Assembly: GCA_014843695.1 (NCBI GenBank)
Contig: CM026393.1
Coordinates: forward strand, 8,806,740 to 8,870,739
From: Archivesica marissinica
Lineage: Eukaryota; Mollusca; Bivalvia; Venerida; Vesicomyidae
Length of the DNA: 64,000 nucleotides
Reading direction: 5' to 3'
Shown: one piece after another, positions 11,101-22,900 of the stretch
How positions within the stretch are numbered: position 1 is the stretch's first letter
Layout of the letters: each line of letters begins with the position of its first letter
Notes under the pieces: generated by a model
The model's database searches: none
The model's input: the letters and a program-made list of their open reading frames with translations, nothing else
Told to the model about the DNA's origin: nothing
Position numbers and translations under genes: made by a program

Positions 11101-14100
11101 ACCCCTGAAGTTATCACAGACAATCTACCAGTACATCTTCCAACACTGACCTAGTAATGAACCCCTGGAGTTATCACAGACAATCTACCAGTACAGTACA
11201 TCTTCCAACACTGACCTAGTAATGAACTCCTGAAGTTATCACAGACAATCTACCAGTACATCTTTCAACACTGACCTAGTAATGAACCCCTGAAGTTATC
11301 ACAGACAATCTACCAGTACAGTACATCTTCCAACACTGACCTAGTAATGAACCCCTGAAGTTATTACAGACAATCTACCAGTACAGTACATCTTCCAACA
11401 CTGACCTAGTAATGAACCCCTGAAGTTATCACAGACAATCTACCAGTACAGTACATCTTCCAACACTGTCCTAGTAATGAACCCCTGGAGTTATCACAGA
11501 CAATCTACCAGTACAGTACATCTTCCAACACTGACCTAGTAATGAACCCCTGGAGTTATCACAGACAATCTACCAGTACAGTACATCTTCCAACACTGAC
11601 CTAGTAATGAACTCCTGAAGTTATCACAGACAATCTACCAGTACATCTTTCAACACTGACCTAGTAATGAACCCCTGAAGTTATCACAGACAATCTACCA
11701 GTAGTACATCTTCCAACACTGACCTAGTAATGAACCCCTGAAGTTATCACAGACAATCTACCAGTAGTACATCTTCCAACACTGATCTAGTAATGAACCC
11801 CTGAAGTTATCACAGACAATCTACCAGTACAGTACATCTTCCAACACTGACCTAGTAATGAACCCCTGGAGTTATCACAGACAATCTACCAGTACAGTAC
11901 ATCTTCCAACACTGACCTAGTAATGAACCCCTGAAGTTATCACAGACAATCTACAGTACATCTTTCAACACTGACCTAGTAATGAACCCCTGGAGTTATC
12001 ACAGACAATCTACCAGTAGTACATCTTCCAACACTGACCTAGTAATGAACCCCTGAAGTTATCACAGACAATCTACCAGTAGTACATCTTCCAACACTGA
12101 CCTAGTAATGAACTCCTGAAGTTATCACAGACAATCTACCAGTAGTACATCTTCCAACAATGACCTAGTAATGAACTCCTGAAGTTATCACAGACAATCT
12201 ACCAGTAGTACATCGTCCAACACTGACCTAGTAATGAACTTCTGGAGTTATCACAGACAATATACCAGTAGTACATCTTCCAACAATGACCTAGTAATGA
12301 ACCCCTGAAGTTATCACAGACAATCTACCAGTACAGTACATCTTCCAACACTGACCTAGTAATGATCCCATGAAGTTATCACAGACAATCTACCAGTACA
12401 GTACATCTTCCAACACTGACCTAGTAATGAACCCATGAAGTTATCACAGACAATTTACCAGTACATCTTCCAACACTGACCTAGTAATGAACCCCTGGAG
12501 TTATCACAGACAATCTACCAGTACAGTACATCGTCCAACACTGACCTAGTAATGAACTTCTGGAGTTATCACAGACAATATACCAGTAGTACATCTTCCA
12601 ACAATGACCTAGTAATGAACCCCTGAAGTTATCACAGACAATCTACCAGTACAGTACATCTTCCAACACTGACCTAGTAATGAACCCCTGAAGTTATCAC
12701 AGACAATCTACCAGTAGTACATCTTCCAACACTGACCTAGTAATGAACCCCTGAAGTTATCCCTGACAATCTACCAGTACAGTACATCTTCCAACACTGA
12801 CCTAGTAATGAACTCCTGAAGTTATTACAGACAATCTACCAGTACAGTACATCTTCCAACACTGACCTAGTAATGAACCCCTGAAGTTAGTACAGACAAT
12901 CTACCAGTACAGTACATCTTCCAACACTGACCTAGTAATGAACCCCTGGAGTTATCACAGACAATCTACCAGTACAGTACATCTTCCAACAATGACCTAG
13001 TAATGATCCCCTGAAGTTATCACAGACAATCTACCAGTACAGTACATCTTCCAACACTGACCTAGTAATGAACTCCTGAAGTTATCACAGACAATCTACC
13101 AGTACAGTACATCTTCCAACACTGACCTAGTTATGAACCCCTGAAGTTATCACAGACAATCTACCAGTACATCTTCCAACACTGACCTAGTAATGAACCC
13201 CTGAAGTTATCACAGACAATCTACCAGTACAGTACATCTTCCAACACTGACCTAGTAATGAACCCATGAAGTTATCACAGACAATCCACCAGTACAGTAC
13301 ATCTTCCAACACTGACCTAGTAATGAACCCCTGGAGTTATCACAGACAATCTACCAGTACAGTACATCTTCCAACACTGACCTAGTAATGAACCCTGAAG
13401 TTATCACAGACAATCTACCAGTACAGTACATCTTCCAACACTGACCTAGTAATGAACCCTGAAGTTATCACAGACAATCTACCAGTACAGTACATCTTCA
13501 ACACTGACCTAGTAATGAACCCCTGAAGTTATTACAGACAATCTACCAGTACAGTACATCTTCCAACACTGACCTAGTAATGAACCCCTGAAGTTATCAC
13601 AGACAATCTACCAGTACAGTACATCTTCAACACTGACCTAGTAATGAACCCCTGAAGTTATCACAGACAATCTACCAGTAGTACATCTTCCAACACTGAC
13701 CTAGTAATGAACCCCTGAAGGTATCACAGACAATCTACCAGTACATCTTCCAACACTGACCTAGTAATGAACCCCTGAAGTTATCACAGACAATCTACCA
13801 GTACAGTACATCTTCCAACACTGACCTAGTAATGAACCCCTGAAGTTATCACAGACAATCTACCAGTACAGTACATCTTCCAACACTGACCTAGTAATGA
13901 ACCCCTGAAGGTATCACAGACAATCTACCAGTACATCTTTCAACACTGACCTAGTAATGAACCCCTGGAGTTATCACAGACAATATACCAGTAGTACATC
14001 TTCCAACACTGACCTAGTAATGAACCCCTGAAGTTATTACAGACAATCTACCAGTACAGTACATCTTCCAAGACTGACCTAGTAATGAACCCCTGAAGTT

Positions 14101-17100
14101 ATTACAGACAATCTACCAGTACAGTACATCTTTCAACACTGACCTAGTAATGAACCCCTGAAGTTATCACAGACAATCTACCAGTACAGTACATCTTCCA
14201 ACACTGACCTAGTAATGAACTCCTGAAGTTATCACAGACAATCTACCAGTACAGTACATCTTCCAACACTGACCTAGTAATGAACCCTTGAAGTTATCAC
14301 AGACAATCTACCAGTACAGTACATCTTCCAACACTGACCTAGTAATGAACCCCTGAAGTTATCACAGACAATCTACCAGTACAGTACATCTTCCAACACT
14401 GACCTAGTAATGAACCCCTGTAGTTATCACAGACAATCTACCAGTACAGTACATCTTCCAACACTGACCTAGTAATGAACCCCTGGAGTTATCACAGACA
14501 ATCTACCAGTACAGTACATCTTCCAACACTGACCTAGTAATGAACCCTGAAGTTATCAGACAAACATACCAGTACAGTACATCTTCCAACACTGACCTAG
14601 TAATGAACCCCTGAAGTTATCACAGACAATCTACCAGTACAGTACATCTTCCAACACTGACCTAGTAATGACCCCTGAAGTTATCACAGACAATCTACCA
14701 GTACAGTACATCTTCCAACACTGACCTAGTAATGAACCCCTGGAGTTATCACAGACAATCTACCACCAGTACGTACATCTTCCAACACTGACCTAGTAAT
14801 GAACCCTGAAGTTATCACAGACAATCTACCAGTACATCTTCCAACACTGACCTAGTAATGAACCCTGAAGTTATCACAGACAATCTACCAGTACAGTACA
14901 TCTTCCAACACTGACCTAGTAATGAACCCCTGAAGTTATCACAGACAATCTACCAGTACATCATTTCAACACTGACCTAGTAATGAACCCCTGAAGTTAT
15001 CACAGACAATCTACCAGTACAGTACATCTTCCAACACTGACCTAGTAATGAACCCCTGAAGTTATTACAGACAATCTACCAGTAGTACATCTTCCAATTC
15101 TGACCTAGTAGTGAACCCCTGAAGTTATCACAGTCAATCTACCAGTACAGTACATCTTCCAACACTGACCTAGTAATGAACCCCTGGAGTTATCACATAC
15201 AATCTACCAGTACAGTACATCTTCCAACACTGACCTAGTAATGAACCCCTGAAGATATCACAGACAATCTACCAGTACAGTACATCTTCCAACACTGACC
15301 TAGTAATGAACTCCTGAAGTTATCACAGACAATCTACCAGTACATCTTTCAACACTGACCTAGTAATGAACCCCTGAAGTTATCACAGACAATCTACCAG
15401 TACAGTACATCTTCCAACACTGACCTAGTAATGAACCCCTGAAGTTATCACAGACAATCTACCAGTACAGTACATCTTCCAACACTGACCTAGTAATGAA
15501 CCCCTGAAGTTATCACAGACAATCTACCAGTACAGTACATCTTCCAACACTGACCTAGTAATGAACTCCTGAAGTTATCACAGACAATCTACCAGTACAT
15601 CTTCCAACACTGACCTAGTAATGAACTTCTGGAGTTATCACAGACAATATACTAGTAGTACATCTTCCAACAATGACCTAGTAATGAACTTCTGGAGTTA
15701 TCACAGACAATATACCAGTAGTACATCTTCCAACACTGACCTAGTAATGAACCCCTGAAGTTATCACAGACAATCTACCAGTACATCTTCCAACACTGAC
15801 CTAGTAATGAACCCTTGAAGTTATCACAGACAATCTACCAGTACAGTACATCTTCCAACACTGACCTAGTAATGAACCCCTGAAGTTATCACAGACAATC
15901 TACCAGTACAGTNNNNNNNNNNNNNNNNNNNNNNNNNNNNNNNNNNNNNNNNNNNNNNNNNNNNNNNNNNNNNNNNNNNNNNNNNNNNNNNNNNNNNNNN
16001 NNNNNNNNNNNNNNNNNNNNNNNNNNNNNNNNNNNNNNNNNNNNNNNNNNNNNNNNNNNNNNNNNNNNNNNNNNNNNNNNNNNNNNNNNNNNNNNNNNNN
16101 NNNNNNNNNNNNNNNNNNNNNNNNNNNNNNNNNNNNNNNNNNNNNNNNNNNNNNNNNNNNNNNNNNNNNNNNNNNNNNNNNNNNNNNNNNNNNNNNNNNN
16201 NNNNNNNNNNNNNNNNNNNNNNNNNNNNNNNNNNNNNNNNNNNNNNNNNNNNNNNNNNNNNNNNNNNNNNNNNNNNNNNNNNNNNNNNNNNNNNNNNNNN
16301 NNNNNNNNNNNNNNNNNNNNNNNNNNNNNNNNNNNNNNNNNNNNNNNNNNNNNNNNNNNNNNNNNNNNNNNNNNNNNNNNNNNNNNNNNNNNNNNNNNNN
16401 NNNNNNNNNNNNNNNNNNNNNNNNNNNNNNNNNNNNNNNNNNNNNNNNNNNNNNNNNNNNNNNNNNNNNNNNNNNNNNNNNNNNNNNNNNNNNNNNNNNN
16501 NNNNNNNNNNNNNNNNNNNNNNNNNNNNNNNNNNNNNNNNNNNNNNNNNNNNNNNNNNNNNNNNNNNNNNNNNNNNNNNNNNNNNNNNNNNNNNNNNNNN
16601 NNNNNNNNNNNNNNNNNNNNNNNNNNNNNNNNNNNNNNNNNNNNNNNNNNNNNNNNNNNNNNNNNNNNNNNNNNNNNNNNNNNNNNNNNNNNNNNNNNNN
16701 NNNNNNNNNNNNNNNNNNNNNNNNNNNNNNNNNNNNNNNNNNNNNNNNNNNNNNNNNNNNNNNNNNNNNNNNNNNNNNNNNNNNNNNNNNNNNNNNNNNN
16801 NNNNNNNNNNNNNNNNNNNNNNNNNNNNNNNNNNNNNNNNNNNNNNNNNNNNNNNNNNNNNNNNNNNNNNNNNNNNNNNNNNNNNNNNNNNNNNNNNNNN
16901 NNNNNNNNNNNNAGTTATCACAGACAATCTACCGGTAGTACATCTTCCTATACTGACCTAGTAATGAACCCCTGAAGTGTGTGCGTGCGTGGTCCTCGGA
17001 TTTGCTGTTAATTCCTATGCATCAGAGCTCAAAACTATGATAAATTCGCCAACGAATAACTAAAAGACATATACCACTTCCTAACCAAACATCAAATAAA

Positions 17101-17304
17101 ATTATTATTATTTATACGATTATTTGATGACAGGATCTGGAGAATGAGAACAAGCTGCCGTTGGACGAGGTACCGATAGATGAGATACTGGAGATGCAGA
17201 GAGAGGAACAGATACAGAAACAGATAGAAGAGGACAGGAAGAAGAAGGCTTTGTTAGATAGAGGCATGCAGCCTACGTGTGAATACACGGACGATATGTA
17301 CTGA
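5065..17304 (+). CDS. LSM1: LSM1, U6 snRNA-associated Sm-like protein / mRNA decapping factor (gene span, four exons)
   Basis: LSM1 is the subunit that makes the Lsm1-7 ring cytoplasmic; the ring binds the oligoadenylated 3' ends of deadenylated mRNAs and, with Pat1, promotes decapping in P-bodies. Coding exons 5065-5110, 7379-7447, 9142-9257 and 17134-17304 total 402 bases: 133 codons plus stop, the length I recall for human LSM1. The protein starts MNYLPGTASLIEEID. It has the Sm1 motif (about residues 16-44, DGRTLIGILRSIDQFANLVL), the Sm2 motif (about 61-76, RGIFIVRGENVVLLG), and the LSM1-specific C-terminal helix (about 85-122), rich in Glu/Gln/Lys. All junctions are GT/AG in consistent phase. 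Introns are 2268, 1694 and 7876 bp and consist largely of minisatellites and SINEs; the last has an assembly gap. Identification is from remembered family sequence and is strong. Confidence 0.97.
5272..5470 (+). mobile_element. tRNA-derived SINE with tRNA-like head (family 4), in LSM1 intron 1
   Basis: Bases 5272-5343 resemble a tRNA. GTCAGACGG at the 5' side can pair with CCGTCTGAC at the 3' side; box A is TAGTCCAGTGG and box B is GGTTCGATCCC. A possible anticodon loop CTGGTAA would read GGT (Thr-like), but the T stem and anticodon stem have mismatches, so a working tRNA is unlikely. A non-tRNA body follows, ending in GGGCAACCAGTAGCGACG and ATAAATAAACGTAAAA. A related tail lies on the minus strand at 54810-54850. 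Confidence 0.65.
5500..5640 (-). mobile_element. tRNA-derived SINE fragment (family 5), in LSM1 intron 1
   Basis: Read on the minus strand, 5635-5570 is tRNA-like (GTGGCGTCCATGGTAGAGCG, then GGTCCTGGTTCAATATC as a degenerate box B). It is followed by a body with CCATTGAGCAAGGTACCT, similar in form to the TTAGGCAAGGCATTT block of SINE family 2. The copy is diverged. From 5641 to 6163 I see nothing further. Confidence 0.5.
6164..6518. mobile_element. Possible MITE bounded by a perfect 25-bp inverted repeat
   Basis: Bases 6164-6188 are the exact reverse complement of 6494-6518 (core CTAATAACCCCAAGACTC). The interior is about 305 bp and includes a C-run at 6213-6230 and a second partial copy of the motif (TAGTCTTGGGGTTTTT at 6476-6491). 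No clear target-site duplication was found. No transposase is encoded; the short open frames here are noise around the C-run. It lies in LSM1 intron 1. Confidence 0.5.
6519..6946. other. Intronic sequence, no feature seen
   Basis: LSM1 intron 1, AT-rich, without a recognisable repeat, coding exon or RNA gene. Confidence 0.5.
6947..7344. repeat. 17-bp minisatellite with interspersed variant units
   Basis: The unit CAACTATCTAGGCCAAG repeats, interrupted by a variant carrying TAGTGGCAACTAAAG and by CCATAGGCCAAG insertions. The variants recur in the same order (for example 7140-7210 and 7235-7300), showing that multi-unit blocks have been copied. The array ends 34 bases before exon 2 of LSM1. 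Confidence 0.93.
7379..7447 (+). CDS. LSM1: LSM1 coding exon 2
   Basis: Acceptor TTATTTATAG precedes it. With the base carried over from exon 1 it encodes KKLLVVLRDGRTLIGILRSI and then DQF, the Sm1 strand-loop-strand region. It ends on the first base of an Ala codon, followed by donor GTAAGT at 7448. Confidence 0.95.
7611..7829. repeat. 75-bp tandem repeat, three copies
   Basis: Copies start at 7611, 7686 and 7761. The unit length is exactly 25 codons. On the minus strand the third copy reads GCSQTYISIDHNYYDSDG. A single base (TATATG against TCTATG on the plus strand) turns the matching codon into TAG in the first two copies. It abuts the 21-bp array on its right. Confidence 0.93.
7832..8322. 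repeat. 21-bp minisatellite encoding a heptad on the minus strand
   Basis: The unit GCTTCTCTCTCGCTCATGGC plus one base repeats about 23 times. On the minus strand each unit reads MSEREAA or MSEREEA, an amphipathic heptad. Short indels near 8045, 8130 and 8250 shift the frame, so no single frame spans the array. It lies antisense in LSM1 intron 2. See the finding on a possible exon remnant. Confidence 0.92.
8428..9098. repeat. 39-bp minisatellite, about 17 copies
   Basis: The unit contains GGAATGGATGTTTGTACACC and ACACACTATTT; point variants alternate CACC/CAGC and GTTTG/GTGTG. Because 39 is a multiple of three and the unit lacks stops in several frames, it opens four overlapping frames of 220-290 codons. 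These are not genes. It ends 43 bases before LSM1 exon 3. Confidence 0.95.
9142..9257 (+). CDS. LSM1: LSM1 coding exon 3
   Basis: Acceptor TTTATGTATTGCAG precedes it. It encodes ANLVLHRTIERIHVGKKYGD, then IPRGIFIVRGENVVLLGEV, completing Sm1 and covering Sm2. It ends at a codon boundary, with donor GTAAGC at 9258. Reading on into the intron reaches TAG near 9291. Confidence 0.96.
9212..9380 (+). repeat. LSM1: 83-bp tandem duplication of the exon 3 end and its donor site
   Basis: Bases 9295-9380 repeat 9212-9297 with a few changes. The second copy holds a pseudo-exon end (GTTAGAGGAGATAATGTTGT) and a second intact GTAAGC donor at 9341. Using the second donor would carry the message through the in-frame TAG near 9291, so the first donor must be the productive one. 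Confidence 0.9.
9381..9787. other. Intronic sequence, no feature seen
   Basis: The unique part of LSM1 intron 3 before the satellite. No exon-like or repeat structure recognised. Confidence 0.5.
9788..16976. repeat. 60/63/65-bp satellite filling LSM1 intron 3
   Basis: The unit contains CTTCCAACACTGACCTAGTA, ATGAACCCCTGAAGTTATCA and CAGACAATCTACCAGT. Three length classes differ only at the junction: ACATC, AGTACATC or ACAGTACATC after CCAGT. About 100 copies are visible on either side of the assembly gap. Shared variants (CTGGAGTT, GAACTTCTGGAG, CCCTGACAATC) recur in the same order, for example near 10700 and 12750, indicating block duplication. True length is unknown because of the gap. Confidence 0.97.
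15913..16912. other. Assembly gap (1000 N)
   Basis: Exactly 1000 N, flanked on both sides by the same satellite, so this is a placeholder of arbitrary size inside an unresolved repeat. Any open frame across it is meaningless. Confidence 0.99.
17134..17304 (+). CDS. LSM1: LSM1 coding exon 4 and stop
   Basis: Acceptor TTTGATGACAG precedes it. It encodes DLENENKLPLDEVPIDEILE, then a Gln/Glu/Lys-rich helix and a short acidic end (EYTDDMY), with TGA at 17302-17304. This is the LSM1-specific C-terminal extension that other Lsm subunits lack. Phase matches exon 3. Confidence 0.96.
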   Translation, partial: DLENENKLPLDEVPIDEILEMQREEQIQKQIEEDRKKKALLDRGMQPTCEYTDDMY

Positions 17305-17861
17305 TGTATGCACAAGTCAACTCACAAACAACATGTACTTGTATGCAGTGTGTCACATGTGAATACAGCAACGATATAAACTGATGAATTCAGAAGCAAT
17401 ATGTGCTGATGTATGAAGAACTTGATACACGTGTATGTAAGTGGTATGAATGTCCGATCCTTCCTACTGACAAAACTGTGCTAAAATTGTTGGAATGTGA
17501 TCGTATTACAATACATAAATCTGATTTTATGACGCTACATCAAAATCACTATGTATGCCGCGCTTGCAGTGACTTCAGAATCATGTTGCATACAGAATCA
17601 TGTTGCATACAGAATCATGTTGCATACAGTTTTGATCATTATGTAAATAAATTAAGTTATAAAATGAACAAATTGTGGTTCCATCGTTAGATGTAGGGAC
17701 ATCCTGTGCATCTATTTATGAGAGCACAAAGGATAATCTTATTTCTACGCTTTGTGCAAATGTTCTTAGAAACATCTTAACGATGCAAGAAGAACCGATA
17801 TAATCTAGACTGCTGCTGCACCTGTTGGTTAACGTTGGCCCCAGTTTATGAGCATTGGCAC
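17305..17861 (+). other. Probable LSM1 3' UTR and downstream flank
   Basis: A 95-codon open frame at 17403-17690 has no recognisable family and is likely UTR sequence. Three copies of the 17-mer CAGAATCATGTTGCATA lie at about 17576-17626. An AATAAA at 17646-17651 is a candidate polyadenylation signal. Confidence 0.5.
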
Positions 17862-18118
17862 CTGCTGGCAGTCGTTGACACCTACTGGTAATTGTTGGTA
17901 GTTTGGTACCTACTGGCAGTCGTTGACACCTACTGGTAATTGTTGGTAGTTTGGTACCTACTGGCAGTCGTTGACACCTACTGGCAGTCGTTGACACCTA
18001 CTGGCGATCGTTGGTTCCTGTTGCCAAACATTGGCACATGTTGGCAGGCGTTTGTGCCTACTGGCCATCGTTGGTACATCTTGCCAAGCATTTACTCATG
18101 TTGGCTGGTGTTGGCACA
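17862..18118. repeat. Degenerate ~20-bp tandem repeat
   Basis: The motif TGACACCTACTGGCAGTCGT recurs, grading at 18000-18118 into more diverged relatives (TTGCCAAACATTGGCACATG, TTGCCAAGCATTTACTCATG). Confidence 0.75.
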
Positions 18119-18185
18119 GCTCTTGTTCAGCATATGCAACACAATACTGTATGTATGGTATACATCGCGCAGTTGGTACACCTGC

Positions 18186-18931
18186 ATGCCATGCACAATC
18201 GACACCTGACATGCAATGCCATGCACAATCGACACCTGACATGCAATGCACAATTGACACCTGACATGCAATGCCATGCACAATCGACACCTGACATGCA
18301 ATGCCATGCACAATCGACACCTGACATGCAATGCCATGCACAATCGACACCTGACATGCAATGCCATGCACAATCGACACCTGACATGCAATGCCATGCA
18401 CAATCGACACCTGACATGTAATGCCATGCACAGTCGACACCTGACATGCAATGCCATGCACAATCGACACCTGGCATTCAATGCCATGCACAATCGACAC
18501 CTTGCATTCAATGTCATGCACAATCGACACCTGACATTCAATGTCATGCACAATCGACACCTGGCATTCAATGTCATGCACAATCGACACCTGGCATTCA
18601 ATGTCATGCACAATCGACACCTGACATTCAATGCCATGCACAATCGACACCTGACGCAATGCCATGCACAATCGACACCTGACATGCAATGCCATGCACA
18701 ATCGACACCTGACATGCAATGCCATGCACAATCGACACCTGACATGCAATGCCATGCACAATCGACACCTGTCATTCAATGCCATGCACAATCGACACCT
18801 GGCATTCAATGTCATGCACAATCCACACCTGGCATTCAATGTCATGCACAATCGACACCTGACATTCAATGCCATGCACAATCGACACCTGGCATTCAAT
18901 GTCATGCACAATCGACACCTGGCATTCATTA
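18186..18931. repeat. 30-bp minisatellite, about 25 copies
   Basis: The unit contains CATGCACAATCGACACCTGA and CATGCAATGC. Variants ATGCAATGCC, ATTCAATGCC and ATTCAATGTC cluster in blocks. Several frames stay open because 30 is a multiple of three; no gene is implied. Confidence 0.95.
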
Positions 18932-19077
18932 CCAAATCCATTATATCTAGAACCAATACAATAACTTGCTAAATCACTCGCCTCATATCTGAACCCAGTG
19001 AACCCATTTCAACAAAGTGGTATGTGTTGTTGCAATGATACAGCATATAGTATTCTAACCATGTGTTCATAACACGA

Positions 19078-19250
19078 AGTCGCTTACAGACACAACCAGG
19101 TCGGACAGGTGGGTTTTCTCCGGGTACTCCGGTTTCCTCCCACACAAATGACCACATTTACGCTTTCATCCGTGCCAACGAGAGTTATTAATATAAGTTG
19201 TTAGAACTTGCTTCGCAATCGTTATAAAATAAATAAAGTTTAAACTTAAA
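19078..19250 (+). mobile_element. tRNA-derived SINE, family 1, 5'-truncated
   Basis: Starts inside the head and carries the full body (GGGTTTTCTCCGGGTACTCC, ACGCTTTCATCCGTGCCAAC) and the 3' tail (TTAATATAAGTTGTTAGAAC, TTCGCAATCG, AAAATAAATAAAG). The tail is shared with SINE family 2. Confidence 0.85.
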
Positions 19251-19394
19251 TGGCATGTAATGTCACACTTCATATACTTTGTTTAGGATTAACTAATGTT
19301 GCCGGACAATGAAATGCTTGCATTTTCTCACTTTTCATGTGAACAATATTTCCCCCCTATTCACCCCCTCCATCTCGAGGTTGTCTTCTCGTTG

Positions 19395-19944
19395 GTGGTC
19401 ATGCTCTCTATGGATCATGCGTTGGTCGGGTGGTCATGCTCTCTATGGATCATGCGTTGGTCGGGTGGTCATGCTCTCTATGGATCATGCGTTGGTCGGG
19501 TGGTCATGCTCTCTATGGATCATGCGTTTGTCGGGTGGTCATGCTCTCTATGGATCATGCATTGGTCGGGTGGTCATGCTCTCTATGGATCATGCCAGTG
19601 GTCGGTGGTCATGCTCTCTATGGATCATGCAGGTCGGGTGGTCATGCTCTCTATGGATCATGCATTGCGGGTGGTCTACATGCTCTCTATGGATCATGCG
19701 TTGGTCGGGTGGTCATGCTCTCTATGGATCATGCGTTTGTCGGGTGGTCATGCTCTCTATGGATCATGCATTGGTCGGGTGGTCATGCTCTCTATGGATC
19801 ATGCGTTTGTCGGGTGGTCATGCTCTCTATGGATCATGCGTTGGTCGGGTGGTCATGCTCTCTATGGATCATGCGTTTGTCGGGTGGTCATGTTCTCTAT
19901 GGATCATGCGTTTGTCGGGTGGTCATGCTCTCTTTGGATCATGT
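19395..19944. repeat. 35-bp minisatellite, about 16 copies
   Basis: The unit contains GGTCATGCTCTCTATGGATC and GTTGGTCGGGT, with some units shortened by 2-4 bases near 19590-19680. It produces overlapping plus-strand frames of about 200 codons that are not genes. Confidence 0.94.
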
Positions 19945-19979
19945 GAGCTATATAGTGAATGAAGAACAAGATACTTAAC

Positions 19980-22900
19980 CGTGTAACGGAACATAACGAC
20001 TATCTCCTTGGCTCTCCGTGTAACGGAACATAACGACTATCTCCTTGGCTCTCCGTGTAACGGAACATAACGACTATCTCCTTGGCTCTCCGTGTAACGG
20101 AACATAACGACTATCTCCTTGGCTCTCCGTGTAACGGAACATAACGACTATCTCCTTGGCTCTCCGTGTAACGGAACGTAACGACTATCTCCTTGGCTCT
20201 CCGTGTAATGGACCATAACGACTATCTCCTTGGCTCTCCGTGTAACGGAACATAACGACTATCTCCTTGGCTCTCCGTGTAACGGAACATAACGACTATC
20301 TCCTTGGCTCTCCGTGTATCAGACCATAACGACTATCTCCTTGGCTCTCCGTGTAATGGAACATAACGACTATCTCCTTGGCTCTCCGTGTAATGGAACA
20401 TAACGACTATCTCCTTGGATCTCCGTGTAACGACCTAACGACTATCTCCTTGGCTCTCCGTGTAACGGAACATAACGACTATCTCCTTGGCTCTCCGTGT
20501 AACGGAACGTAACGACTATCTCCTTGGCTCTCCGTGTAGCGGAACATAAGACTATCTCCTTGGCTCTCCGTGTAACGGAACATAACGACTATCTCCTTGG
20601 CTCTCCGTGTAACGGAACATAACGACTATCTCCTTGGCTCTCCGTGTAACGGAACATAACGACTATCTCCTTGGATCTCCGTGTAACGGACCATAATGAC
20701 TATCTCCTTGGCACTCCGTGTAATGGACCATAACGACTATCTCCTTGGCTCTCCGTGTAACGGAACATAACGACTATCTCCTTGGCTCTCCGTGTAATGG
20801 ACCATAACGACTATCTCCTTGGATCTCCGTGTAACGGAACATAACGACTATCTCCTTGGATCTCCGTGTAACGGACCATAACGACTATCTCCTTGGCTCT
20901 CCGTGTAATGGACCATAACGACTATCTCCTTGGCTCTCCGTGTAACGGACCATAACGACTATCTCCTTGGCTCTCCGTGTAATGGACCATAACGACTATC
21001 TCCTTGGCTCTCCGTGTAACGGACCATAACGACTATCTCCTTGGATCTCCGTGTCACGGAGCGTAACGACTATCTCCTTGGCTCTCCGTGTAACGGAACA
21101 TAACGACTATCTCCTTGGTTCTCCGTGTAGCGGAACATAACGACTATCTCCTTGGCTCTCCGTGTAGCGGAACATAACGACTATCTCCTTGGCTCTCCGT
21201 GTAACGGAACATAACGACTATCTCCTTGGCTCTCCGTGTAACGGAACATAACGACTATCTCCTTGGCTCTCCGTGTCACAGAACATAACGACTATCTCCT
21301 TGGCTCTCCGTGTCACAGAACATAACGACTATCTCCTTGGATCTCCGTGTCACGGAACATAACGACTATCTCCTTGGCTCTCCGTGTAGCGGAACATAAC
21401 GACTATCTCCTTGGCTCTCCGTGTAACGGACCATAACGACTATCTCCTTGGCTCTCCGTGTAGCGGAACATAACGACTATCTCCTTGGCTCTCCGTGTAA
21501 CGGACCATAACGACTATCTCCTTGGCTCTCCGTGTAACGGAACATAACGACTATCTCCTTGGCTCTCCGTGTAACGGAACATAACGACTATCTCCTTGGC
21601 TCTCCGTGTAACGGACCATAACGACTATCTCCTTGGATCTCCGTGTAATGGAACATAACGACTATCTCCTTGGCTCTCCGTGTAACGGAACATAACGACT
21701 ATCTCCTTGGCTCTCCGTGTAACGGAACATAACGACTATCTCCTTGGCTCTCCGTGTAACGGAACATAACGACTATCTCCTTGGATCTCCGTGTAACGGA
21801 ACATAATGACTATCTCCTTGGATCTCCGTGTATCAGACCATAACGACTATCTCCTTGGCTCTCCGTGTATCAGACCATAACGACTATCTCGTTGGCTCTC
21901 CGTGTAACGAAATATAACGACTATCTCCGTGCAACGGAACATAACGACTATCTCCTTGGCTCTCCGTGTAGCGGAACATAACGACTATCTCGTTGGCTCT
22001 CCGTGTAACGAAATATAACGACTATCTCCGTGTAACGGAACATAACGACTATCTCCTTGGCTCTCCGTGTAACGGAACATAACGACTATCTCCTTGGCTC
22101 TCCGTGTAACGGAACATAACGACTATCTCCTTGGCTCTCCGTGTAGCGGAACATAACGACTATCTCCTTGGCTCTCCGTGTAACGGAACATAACGACTAT
22201 CTCCTTGGCTCTCCGTGTAACGGAACATAACGACTATCTCCTTGGCTCTCCGTGTAACGGAACATAACGACTATCTCCTTGGCTCTCCGTGTAACGGAAC
22301 GTAACGACTATCTCCTTGGCTCTCTGTGTAGCGGAACGTAACGACTATCTCCTTGGCTCTCCGTGTAACGGAACGTAACGACTATCTCCTTGGCTCTCCG
22401 TGTAACGGAACATAACGACTATCTCCTTGGCTCTACGTGTAACGGAACATAACGACTATCTCCTTGGCTCTCCGTGTAACGGAACATAACGACTATCTCC
22501 TTGGCTCTCCGTGTAACGGACCATAACGACTATCTCCTTGGCTCTCCGTGTCACGGAACATAACGACTATCTCCTTGGCTCTCCGTGTAACGGACCATAA
22601 CGACTATCTCCTTGGATCTCCGTGTCACGGAGCGTAACGACTATCTCCTTGGCTCTCCGTGTAACGGAACATAACGACTATCTCCTTGGTTCTCCGTGTA
22701 GCGGAACATAACGACTATCTCCTTGGCTCTCCGTGTAGCGGAACATAACGACTATCTCCTTGGCTCTCCGTGTAACGGAACATAACGACTATCTCCTTGG
22801 CTCTCCGTGTAACGGAACATAACGACTATCTCCTTGGCTCTCCGTGTCACAGAACATAACGACTATCTCCTTGGCTCTCCGTGTCACAGAACATAACGAC

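Noticed and set aside
15866..16927. 353-codon minus frame
   Set aside because: Almost entirely N; it is the assembly gap.
9788..16976. CRISPR array or centromeric satellite
   Set aside because: There are no unique spacers, and the DNA is an intron of an animal gene; with an active gene around it, centromere identity is not supported.
17403..17690. 95-codon open frame after LSM1
   Set aside because: No recognisable family; lies in the probable LSM1 3' UTR and contains 17-bp direct repeats.
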